A stretch of DNA of 5,826 nt, taken from contig JAJQGR010000166.1 of NCBI GenBank assembly GCA_021200345.1, forward strand, positions 1 to 5,826. Reading direction: 5' to 3'. Position 1 is the stretch's first letter. Each line of letters opens with the position of its first letter. Positions 1-5,139 of the stretch are shown one piece after another. The DNA comes from Lachnospiraceae bacterium. GTDB lineage: Bacteria; Bacillota; Clostridia; Lachnospirales; Lachnospiraceae. The position numbers and the translations under genes were made by a program. The notes beneath the pieces are model-generated. The model saw nothing but the letters and a program-made list of their open reading frames with translations. It had not been told where the DNA came from and did no database searches.

Positions 1-2
1 TG

Positions 3-500
3 GACCGGGACGAGATCGGAGAGCCGCTTGCCAAGGTCACAGGAGTGGTCATGGGAGAAATAGTGGATCCGGGAATTACGGATGCCATGAATATGGGTGG
101 GTGTATGGCTCCGGCCGCCGCCCTGACCATCACCTCTGCACTGAAGGAGTTTCCTTATCTTCCGGAAAATTATGATCAGATTATTACGGGAGACTTGGGA
201 GAGGTGGGAAGCCAGGCGCTGGTGGATCTGATGCGGCAGCAGGGATATGATATTGCTGAGCGGCATATGGACTGCGGACTGTGTATGTATGACAGAGAGA
301 AAGAGGATGTGCACGCCGGAGGAAGCGGCTGCGGCTGCAGTGCGGTGATGCTGGCGGCGTTTATCTTGCCGAAAATCAAAAGCGGAGCCTGGAAGCGGGT
401 GCTGTTCGTGCCCACGGGGGCGCTGTTAAGCAAGGTGCGGACTCAGGAGAAGATGTCGGTGCCGTCCATTGCCCATGGAGTGGTGATTGAGGGGGTTTGA
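3..500 (+). CDS. spoVAD: Stage V sporulation protein AD (SpoVAD), C-terminal part
   Basis: The frame is open from the left edge, so the N-terminal half lies outside the window; 165 residues and the stop are present. SpoVAD is a thiolase-fold protein of the SpoVA complex that binds dipicolinic acid and is needed for its uptake into the forespore and release at germination. Diagnostic stretches are MGEIVDPGITDAMNMGGCMAP near the start of the fragment, the LGEVGS loop, a Cys-rich DCGLCMYD segment, and the glycine/cysteine motif AGGSGCGCSA, followed by a typical end with FVPTGALLS and the terminal IAHGVVIE. Full-length relatives have about 340 residues, so roughly half is visible. The GTG at 45 is an internal valine, not a start. 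Downstream lie a small unknown gene and spoVAE, the expected operon neighbour. Identification is from family knowledge of these motifs and is strong. Confidence 0.95.
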   Translation, partial: DRDEIGEPLAKVTGVVMGEIVDPGITDAMNMGGCMAPAAALTITSALKEFPYLPENYDQIITGDLGEVGSQALVDLMRQQGYDIAERHMDCGLCMYDREKEDVHAGGSGCGCSAVMLAAFILPKIKSGAWKRVLFVPTGALLSKVRTQEKMSVPSIAHGVVIEGV

Positions 501-525
501 CAAGCGGAGAATGCGCGTTTATACT
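497..525 (+). promoter_or_regulatory. Sigma-A-like promoter overlapping the spoVAD stop codon
   Basis: TTGACA at 497-502 and TATACT at 520-525 are separated by exactly 17 bases, giving one mismatch to the vegetative consensus. The -35 box includes the spoVAD stop codon. Transcription would begin near 532 and run into the 80-residue gene and spoVAE. The match is seen directly; activity is inferred. spoVA operons are normally read from an upstream sigma-G promoter, so this would be a second, internal promoter or a chance match. Confidence 0.5.
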
Positions 526-601
526 GAGATCATCGGCAAAGACGCGGTCTGCGGCAAGGCTTTGTTATTTTGAGGGCTGTAGGAACGGTGAGAATGGAAG
601 C

Positions 602-609
602 AGGGAGGA
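602..609 (+). promoter_or_regulatory. Ribosome binding site that sets the start of the 80-residue gene
   Basis: AGGGAGGA with its GGAGG core at 604-608 lies 9 bases before the ATG at 618. The upstream in-frame candidates TTG at 570 and ATG at 594 lack a comparable site, so 618 is the preferred start. Confidence 0.7.
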
Positions 610-617
610 AGAAAAAG

Positions 618-860
618 ATGGAGCGTCTGATGGAGTTTAAGATGGAGCGCCAGGGGCTGTTGGAGATTGGGCAGAGTGTCACGGTGACGGAGGGAGTGCT
701 GCCCAGCAATTATTATTATACCATTGACCCGTCCCTTGCCATGTCGGGAAATTTCCCTTTCCGGGAGAGGATGCTGGCCAGAGAGGGTGTGGTCAGAAAT
801 ATTGAGAAGAGGCCGCGAGGGTATTATGTGACCTGTGCCTTTGAGGAGCCGGAGCGGTGA
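618..860 (+). CDS. Uncharacterised 80-residue protein within the spoVA operon
   Basis: I do not recognise this gene. It encodes 80 residues from the ATG preceded by a strong AGGGAGGA site. No signal peptide, membrane segment or cysteine pair is visible; there is one cysteine near the end. The sequence opens with a charged helix-like stretch (MERLMEFKMERQGLLEIGQ) and continues with short alternating hydrophobic runs such as VTVTEGVLP, NYYYTID, GVVRNIEKR and GYYVTCAFEE, which suggests a small beta-rich, possibly SH3- or PilZ-like barrel; this is inference from pattern only. It lies 117 bases after spoVAD and 131 bases before the chosen spoVAE start, on the same strand, so it is probably co-transcribed with them. 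A role in spore dipicolinate handling would be guilt by association only. Product length, ribosome site and codon use make it likely to be a real gene. Confidence 0.7.
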   Translation: MERLMEFKMERQGLLEIGQSVTVTEGVLPSNYYYTIDPSLAMSGNFPFRERMLAREGVVRNIEKRPRGYYVTCAFEEPER

Positions 861-991
861 GAGAATAAAAAAGGCATTCGTGGGAATACTGTTTCTATCA
901 GTCCCGGTTTCAGGGTATGAGGCGCAAAGACTCCAAATGGCGGCGCAGTGCGTTCAGACCTCAAATCCGGGCAGAAGTTGGGAGCAGGACG

Positions 992-1348
992 ATGGAATAT
1001 GTAAGTGCGTTTGTAGTGGGCGGAATCATTTGCGCCCTGGCACAGATTTTAATGGAAAAAACGAAGATGCTGCCGGGAAGAATTATGGTGACTCTTGTAG
1101 TAACCGGCACCGTGCTGAGCTTCCTGGGGTTATTTGAGCCATTAAAGGAGATCGGCAAAGCAGGGGTAAGCGTGCCGCTTCTGGGCTTTGGACATTTGTT
1201 GATGAAAGGCGTGAAAGAAGCGGTGGATGAGCAGGGGTTCCTGGGGCTTTTCACCGGCGGTTTCAAATCGGCGGCTGCTGGCTGCAGCGCGGCCCTGATC
1301 TTCGGATATCTGGCGGCCCTGGCTTTTAAGCCGAAGATGAAAAAATAA
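992..1348 (+). CDS. spoVAE: Stage V sporulation protein AE (SpoVAE, SpoVAEB type)
   Basis: This is a 118-residue integral membrane protein of the SpoVAC/SpoVAEB family, part of the dipicolinic acid channel in the inner spore membrane. The N-terminus YVSAFVVGGIICALAQILME is the first hydrophobic segment and typical of the family. Further hydrophobic stretches cover about residues 32-46 (IMVTLVVTGTVLSFL) and 92-112 (FKSAAAGCSAALIFGYLAAL), with a glycine-rich VPLLGFGHLLMKGV region between them and a basic tail FKPKMKK. The length matches the family. I chose the ATG at 992 because the family N-terminus begins there and GGAG at 981-984 lies 7 bases upstream. The in-frame ATG at 917 would add 25 basic residues unlike known SpoVAE starts and has only a weak ribosome site. 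The gene ends 17 bases before a strong hairpin, so it closes the operon. Confidence 0.93.
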   Translation: MEYVSAFVVGGIICALAQILMEKTKMLPGRIMVTLVVTGTVLSFLGLFEPLKEIGKAGVSVPLLGFGHLLMKGVKEAVDEQGFLGLFTGGFKSAAAGCSAALIFGYLAALAFKPKMKK

Positions 1349-1365
1349 CAGAGGCTGGGCATGAA

Positions 1366-1406
1366 AAAAGGCTGGCAGACTGAATGATTCAGCATGCCAG
1401 CCTTTT
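1366..1406. terminator. Rho-independent terminator, probably bidirectional
   Basis: AAAAGGCTGGCA (1366-1377) pairs perfectly over 12 bases with TGCCAGCCTTTT (1395-1406). The loop itself holds a second small hairpin, CTGAA (1380-1384) with TTCAG (1388-1392). Read on the plus strand the tail is four Ts then GG, 17 bases after the spoVAE stop. Read on the minus strand it ends in six Ts (1369 down to 1364), a better terminator tail, about 8 bases after the stop of the small minus-strand ORF. It can therefore serve both convergent units. Confidence 0.88.
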
Positions 1407-1414
1407 GGTGTTGT

Positions 1415-1597
1415 CTACCAGACGCAGACACCAAAGCTCTTATAATATTTTTCCAGGATCGCTCTCATTTTCTTCAACATTTTCAGTTTCTCCTTTCGGG
1501 ATGCCCTTTTTACGGGTTTGGTTTGGCTGAGCCTCTGCGAAGCCTTGTAACTTTTGCTTGCGCCGCTCTGTTTTTCTTTCTGGATATAAGATATCAT
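1415..1597 (-). CDS. Possible small Lys/Ser-rich protein (60 residues, or 21 from an inner start)
   Basis: I do not recognise this ORF. It encodes 60 residues: a Lys/Ser/Gln/Arg-rich first half, then a helix-like LKMLKKMRAILEKYYKSFG and the end GVCVW. The stop lies about 8 bases before the hairpin, which has a six-T tail in this direction; this is the main support for a transcribed gene here. The first ATG, at 1597, has no visible ribosome site and sits next to the lysR promoter. An inner ATG at 1480 has AAGGAG (complement of 1490-1495) nine bases upstream and would give a 21-residue peptide. It points away from lysR and converges on spoVAE. No signal peptide or known bacteriocin or radical-SAM peptide signature is evident. 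It could be noise in an intergenic region, so confidence is low. Confidence 0.33.
   Translation of the reverse strand: MISYIQKEKQSGASKSYKASQRLSQTKPVKRASRKEKLKMLKKMRAILEKYYKSFGVCVW
1490..1495 (-). promoter_or_regulatory. Candidate ribosome binding site for a 21-residue minus-strand peptide
   Basis: On the minus strand this reads AAGGAG, nine bases ahead of ATG at 1480-1478. It is the only good ribosome site in the minus-strand ORF and favours the short product over the 60-residue reading. Confidence 0.3.
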
Positions 1598-1598
1598 A

Positions 1599-1627
1599 TT
1601 GACGTGGAAGAGTAAAATACATATAAT
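1599..1627 (+). promoter_or_regulatory. Sigma-A promoter of the LysR-type regulator gene
   Basis: TTGACG (1599-1604) and TATAAT (1622-1627) are spaced by exactly 17 bases, with one mismatch to consensus overall. Transcription would start near 1634, leaving an AT-rich leader of about 38 bases before the ATG at 1672. The AT-rich sequence just upstream (about 1583-1598, centred on GATATC) is where an autoregulating LysR protein could bind, but I see no clean T-N11-A dyad that I would call an operator. Confidence 0.75.
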
Positions 1628-1671
1628 AAAACCGTCACGATACCTAAAAAGTATAAATAAAAGGAGCCGGT

Positions 1672-2607
1672 ATGGAATTAAGACATATTCGCTATTTTAT
1701 GGCGGTTGCCGAGGAGATGAATTTTACCCGCGCCGCGGAAAAGCTGTGCATCGCCCAGCCGCCGCTAAGCCGTCAGATCAAAGACCTGGAGGAGGAGCTG
1801 GGAGTTACACTTTTTGTACGCAAGCCCCATGCCTTGCAGCTGACAGAGGAGGGGGTGCTGTTTCGTCAGTACGCCCTGCAGATTTTAAATCTGGTAGACC
1901 GCTCCACGGAGGAAATTCATGAGATGAAGGGCGGGCTGTATGGTACCCTGTATCTGGCCACTGTGGAGGGCAGCGCCCCGCGGCTGCTTTCGGAATGGAT
2001 TGCCGGCTTTGAAAAGCGCCATCCTCATGTACAGTATAATTTATGGAACGGCAATTCTGACGATGTGGTAAACCGTGTCATGAAAGAGCTGTGCGAGCTG
2101 GCCGTCATCATGGAGCCTCATAACGCGGAGGGCGTGGAGGCTTTGCCGGTCTTTCAGGAACCATGGGTTGCTATTCTTCCGGCAGGGCATCCGCTGGCTT
2201 TCAAAGAGGGCAATACACTTGAGGTTCAGGAGCTTCTGCCCTTTGACCTGATTATTCCTTCCCGTTCCTCGCGTCTGGATGAGATTAACAGCTGGTTTGC
2301 GGATACCGGCAGCCTGCCCATGATCCGCTGCCGGATGGCGCACATGCTGACCGCCTACGAACTGACGCGCCAGGGTGTGGGTATCTCCATCTATCCGGCG
2401 GCCTCCGGAAGTCTGTCCTGTTATCCGGACGTCTGTGTGAAGGAGATTATAAATCCTGCTGTTACCGCGTCTTATGTACTGATCTGGAATAAGAGCCACC
2501 AGCTGTCCCATGTGGCGCAGGAGTTTGTGGATTTTGTCAGGGAACAAAAACAGTTGGAACCTGTCGGGAACGGGAGACGTGTTCCATATGATTTTCCCAT
2601 TGAGTAA
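1672..2607 (+). CDS. LysR-family transcriptional regulator
   Basis: This is a 311-residue LysR-type transcription factor of normal family length. Residues 1-60 form the winged helix-turn-helix: MELRHIRYFMAVAEE, NFTRAAEKL and the recognition helix with CIAQPPLSRQI, followed by LEEELGVTLFVRK. A linker helix (about 61-88) precedes the periplasmic-binding-protein-like effector domain (about 90-297), where YGTLYLATVEGSAP begins the first lobe, EPWVAILPAGHPLA is the usual mid-domain segment, and LTRQGVGISIYPA is the typical late motif. The helix is close to BenM/CatM regulators of aromatic catabolism as I recall them, but the effector cannot be read from sequence and no catabolic gene lies nearby. 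AAGGAG at 1661-1666, five bases upstream, supports the ATG. It has its own promoter and may be autoregulated, as is common in the family. No terminator is seen after it, and the next gene starts 31 bases on, so read-through is possible. Confidence 0.93.
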   Translation: MELRHIRYFMAVAEEMNFTRAAEKLCIAQPPLSRQIKDLEEELGVTLFVRKPHALQLTEEGVLFRQYALQILNLVDRSTEEIHEMKGGLYGTLYLATVEGSAPRLLSEWIAGFEKRHPHVQYNLWNGNSDDVVNRVMKELCELAVIMEPHNAEGVEALPVFQEPWVAILPAGHPLAFKEGNTLEVQELLPFDLIIPSRSSRLDEINSWFADTGSLPMIRCRMAHMLTAYELTRQGVGISIYPAASGSLSCYPDVCVKEIINPAVTASYVLIWNKSHQLSHVAQEFVDFVREQKQLEPVGNGRRVPYDFPIE

Positions 2608-2638
2608 ATGAAAAGTACAATAGAGAGAAAGGCTGGAT

Positions 2639-4582
2639 GTGATGGATTACGATTATCTGTTTTTTCAATTGAAAATGATCAGAAAGGGGACGAAACCGCC
2701 CATCTGGAGGCGTGCGCTGGTTCCTTCCAACATTACATTTGCTCAGATGGCTTTGATCCTGGAAGAGATGCTGGAACTTCCAAAATCAGACAGATTTGAG
2801 TTTGAGTTTTATCAGAAAAAGGACCGGCTGATCGAGTGGCATGAAGAGGATGCGGATGTCCATGACTATTATTACGATTATCTGAATGCGCCGGATACCT
2901 TTGTGAATGAATGGATGATGACTGAGAAGTGGTTTACTTTTCGCATCAGGGGTGTCAGCAGTCAGTTGCCGGAATATCGGGTGGAGATAGAGAGATTTCT
3001 GAAAACGGTCAACATTGGCTCAGATTTACAGCCGTTAACCTGGCCAGTTATCACGGAGACGAAGCTTCCTGAAAATGATCCGTATTGGCCCGGCGCAAAT
3101 TCCGGACAGATAAATGAACACCTTCATGATTTTTTCCAGGTGAAGAAAGGCGGTGCGGAGTATCTTTATCTGGCAGAATTGATAGAAAATATAGAGGGGA
3201 AGCAATGTGGTCTGAAATACTGTACGGAGTTGGCCAACAGAAACATACACTCAAAAGAAGCGCCGGACAAAATTTTAAAGAAGCTGGCGGAGCAGATCAG
3301 GGAGAATGCGAATATCCTGAGCGGAGCAAAGGAGAGTGACTTTCAGGATACCGGGGACAGCACTTCCGAGGGCAATACGTCAGCCCGGGAACAAATGAAA
3401 GAGGAACTTCCGCAATTTGAAAAAATCCCCATGCCGAAGCAGCCGCGTAAAAGAGCAACGGTGGAGACCGGGCTGAAAGCTCTCACAAGGGAAAATCTCC
3501 TGGAGATGGCGGAATCGCTTGAAATGCAGATCAGCGGAACGCAAAAGAATAAAATTGCATATGAGATTGCCAGATATCTGCTGGATCCGTCCAATATGCG
3601 CAAGGAGCTTCTGTTGATGAGCGAAGAGGAGCTGGATGAGTTTGAGAGGCTGATAGAAAGCGGTTTTAGCAAAATTTCAGAGAAAGCGAAAGAAAAACTG
3701 GACGCACTTTGGAATCTGGGATATGTAGTCGCATTCAGGGATGGAAGCTATGAGGTACCTGAGGACGCGGAGACGGTCTATCAGGTGATTAAAAGAAACG
3801 GATATCGGGAGTTTCACAGACAGGCTGTCTGGATGCTGAAGTGTCTGAACGCATTCTCGGAATTATATTATGTTACTCCGGTTAAAGTATTGTATCGTAT
3901 GTATAAGCGGGATAGGGCTCTGGCTGTACCGTATGCTGATTTTTTAGATCTTTATGAAAAGATTCCGGAGGAAATGAATCCCTGCTGTGTGATAGATGAT
4001 AAAATCATGTTAAGCCATCTGGCGGAAGATGGACGTTATAAACTGTTTGACATGGGACAGATCGGCACAGAGTTTTATATTCCAACAAAAGAGGAGATAG
4101 AATGCCTGTCACGTGACGGATATCCTTCCTGTGTGGAGGAATATCAGAAACTGGAAGCTTTTCTGCAAAACAGAGTGGGCTTGGATGAGGACAGATGCAG
4201 TGAATTATGCCGGAGCGCGTATCATATGTTCAGCAGTGACGGAGAGCCTTCTGATTTTGTAATCGTGTTGGAAAATAAAAAGATCAGGTTTGCTACCCGA
4301 AAAGATTCGGAAAATTTTGACGACCTCCTGACACAGGCTTATCTGCATACATGGAAGATTGAATTGCTGGGCCATACAATCATGGAAATAAGTCAACCAA
4401 CGGCTTCTGTAACTGTAAGCAGTAAGGTGGCTGCATCTGAGAGCAGCAATGTATCGTTTGCTTCTGAAAGTACAGGAAAGGCTATCAAAAAAACGGAGCC
4501 CGCAAAGAAAATCTATCCCAACGATCCCTGCCCCTGCGGCAGCGGGAAAAAGTATAAGAAATGCTGTGGAAGGAAAGTATAG
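2639..4582 (+). CDS. pRiA4b ORF-3-like domain protein with C-terminal SEC-C motif
   Basis: The product has 647 residues. Residues 5 to about 120 resemble the pRiA4b ORF-3-like domain (found as passengers of some transposons and in many chromosomal genes of unknown function): YLFFQLKMIRKGTKPPIWRR and VPSNITFAQMALILEEML match its opening. Residues 280-315 (LTRENLLEMAESLEM, then a lysine-rich turn and AYEIARYLL) look like a SAP/Rho-N-type helical motif, and about 328-385 could be a winged-helix-like segment; both are inference. Residues 585-622 are a Ser/Thr/Lys-rich linker, and 626-644 are a complete SEC-C zinc motif (PNDPCPCGSGKKYKKCCG), as in SecA tails, a metal-binding protein-interaction tag. 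No signal peptide or membrane segment is seen. Start is GTG 2639 or ATG 2642; AAAGG at 2628-2632 suits both. The reading frame looks more AT-rich than lysR. It ends 6 bases before ybaK, so the two are probably co-transcribed. Biochemical function is unknown. Confidence 0.85.
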   Translation: MMDYDYLFFQLKMIRKGTKPPIWRRALVPSNITFAQMALILEEMLELPKSDRFEFEFYQKKDRLIEWHEEDADVHDYYYDYLNAPDTFVNEWMMTEKWFTFRIRGVSSQLPEYRVEIERFLKTVNIGSDLQPLTWPVITETKLPENDPYWPGANSGQINEHLHDFFQVKKGGAEYLYLAELIENIEGKQCGLKYCTELANRNIHSKEAPDKILKKLAEQIRENANILSGAKESDFQDTGDSTSEGNTSAREQMKEELPQFEKIPMPKQPRKRATVETGLKALTRENLLEMAESLEMQISGTQKNKIAYEIARYLLDPSNMRKELLLMSEEELDEFERLIESGFSKISEKAKEKLDALWNLGYVVAFRDGSYEVPEDAETVYQVIKRNGYREFHRQAVWMLKCLNAFSELYYVTPVKVLYRMYKRDRALAVPYADFLDLYEKIPEEMNPCCVIDDKIMLSHLAEDGRYKLFDMGQIGTEFYIPTKEEIECLSRDGYPSCVEEYQKLEAFLQNRVGLDEDRCSELCRSAYHMFSSDGEPSDFVIVLENKKIRFATRKDSENFDDLLTQAYLHTWKIELLGHTIMEISQPTASVTVSSKVAASESSNVSFASESTGKAIKKTEPAKKIYPNDPCPCGSGKKYKKCCGRKV

Positions 4583-4588
4583 AGAGTT

Positions 4589-5071
4589 ATGGCAAAACAA
4601 AAGGAAATCAAAACCAACGCGATGCGTGTGCTGGAAACGATGAAAATTCCGTTTCAGCATTTTACATATGAATGCGACGAATTTGTGGACGGTCTGCAGA
4701 TCGCGGACAAGCTGAACCTTCCTTATGAGAAAGTGTATAAAACTTTGGTGACGGTGGGAAACAGCAGAAATTATTTCGTGTTTGTGATTCCCGTGGCGGA
4801 GGAGCTGGATTTGAAAAAGGCGGCTCGTTCCGTCGGGGAGAAAAGCGTAGAGATGATTCATGTGAAGGACATCAACCAGGTGACCGGCTATATCCGGGGC
4901 GGCTGCACCGCCGTTGGTATGAAAAAACAGTATGCGACAGTCATCGACAGTTCTGCGCTGAAACAGCCGACCATTATGGTCAGCGGCGGGCGGATCGGTT
5001 CTCAGATTGAGCTGGCGCCGCAGGATCTGGCAAAGGCGGCGAGGGCGGAGTTTGCGGAAGTAATCAGGTGA
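4589..5071 (+). CDS. ybaK: Cys-tRNA(Pro)/Cys-tRNA(Cys) deacylase, YbaK/EbsC type
   Basis: This is a 160-residue single-domain trans-editing factor of the YbaK/ProX superfamily. It hydrolyses Cys-tRNA(Pro) made in error by prolyl-tRNA synthetase, acting in the cytoplasm. Length is standard for the family. Visible landmarks are KTNAMRVLE near the start, the conserved lysine of YKTLVTV (Lys51, matching the essential lysine of the E. coli and Haemophilus enzymes), FVFVIPVAEELDLKKAA (about 63-79), the GYIRGGCTAVGMKK loop (100-113) and VIDSSAL, then IMVSGGRIGSQIEL near the end. In this loop the family's common Gly-x-x-x-Pro is Gly-x-x-x-Ala (G104 to A108). The ATG lies 6 bases after the preceding stop, with AGAGAG immediately upstream and AAGGAAAG a little further back. 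The tight spacing suggests translation coupled to the upstream SEC-C gene. Substrate choice among YbaK, ProXp-ala and relatives cannot be settled by eye; YbaK/EbsC is most likely. Confidence 0.92.
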   Translation: MAKQKEIKTNAMRVLETMKIPFQHFTYECDEFVDGLQIADKLNLPYEKVYKTLVTVGNSRNYFVFVIPVAEELDLKKAARSVGEKSVEMIHVKDINQVTGYIRGGCTAVGMKKQYATVIDSSALKQPTIMVSGGRIGSQIELAPQDLAKAARAEFAEVIR

Positions 5072-5081
5072 GAGGTATGAT
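5052..5081 (+). promoter_or_regulatory. Weak candidate promoter at the end of ybaK
   Basis: TTGCGG (5052-5057) and TATGAT (5076-5081) are 18 bases apart, overlapping the ybaK stop at 5069-5071. Three mismatches to consensus make it a modest match. It would provide independent transcription of the gene starting at 5140, which is 68 bases from ybaK with no hairpin between them. Confidence 0.25.
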
Positions 5082-5139
5082 TGTCCATTGATTTCGCGTA
5101 TAAAGTTCATCCGACAAAAGAGGAGGGCAGGGAAACACA

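Noticed and set aside
511..573. 20-residue micro-ORF (begins MRVYTEIIGKD) between spoVAD and the 80-residue gene
   Set aside because: GGAG-like bases are only about one base from the ATG, the ORF overlaps the -10 box of the candidate promoter, and no homologous peptide is recognised.
917..991. N-terminal extension of SpoVAE by 25 residues from ATG 917
   Set aside because: The extension is basic and unlike known SpoVAE starts, with only a weak ribosome site; ATG 992 has GGAG at 7 bases and matches the family N-terminus.
835..1137. Plus-strand ORF of 100 residues with a signal-peptide-like stretch (IKKAFVGILFLSVPVSG)
   Set aside because: It starts inside the 80-residue gene and overlaps spoVAE in another frame; the rest is low-quality sequence with many Cys/Arg and no start signal. 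The hydrophobic stretch is probably chance.
961..1434. Minus-strand ORF of 157 residues
   Set aside because: It runs through the terminator hairpin and antisense to spoVAE, with no family resemblance.
1394..1615. Plus-strand ORF of 73 residues in the lysR upstream region
   Set aside because: It begins inside the terminator stem, has no ribosome site, runs into the lysR promoter, and its Phe/Leu/Cys-rich content looks like the complement of a Lys/Glu-rich strand.
2041..2547. Minus-strand ORF of 168 residues
   Set aside because: It is antisense to the effector domain of the LysR regulator and shows no recognisable motif or ribosome site.
2608..2799. Plus-strand ORF of 63 residues directly after the lysR stop
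   Set aside because: It overlaps the well-supported SEC-C gene in another frame and lacks a ribosome site.
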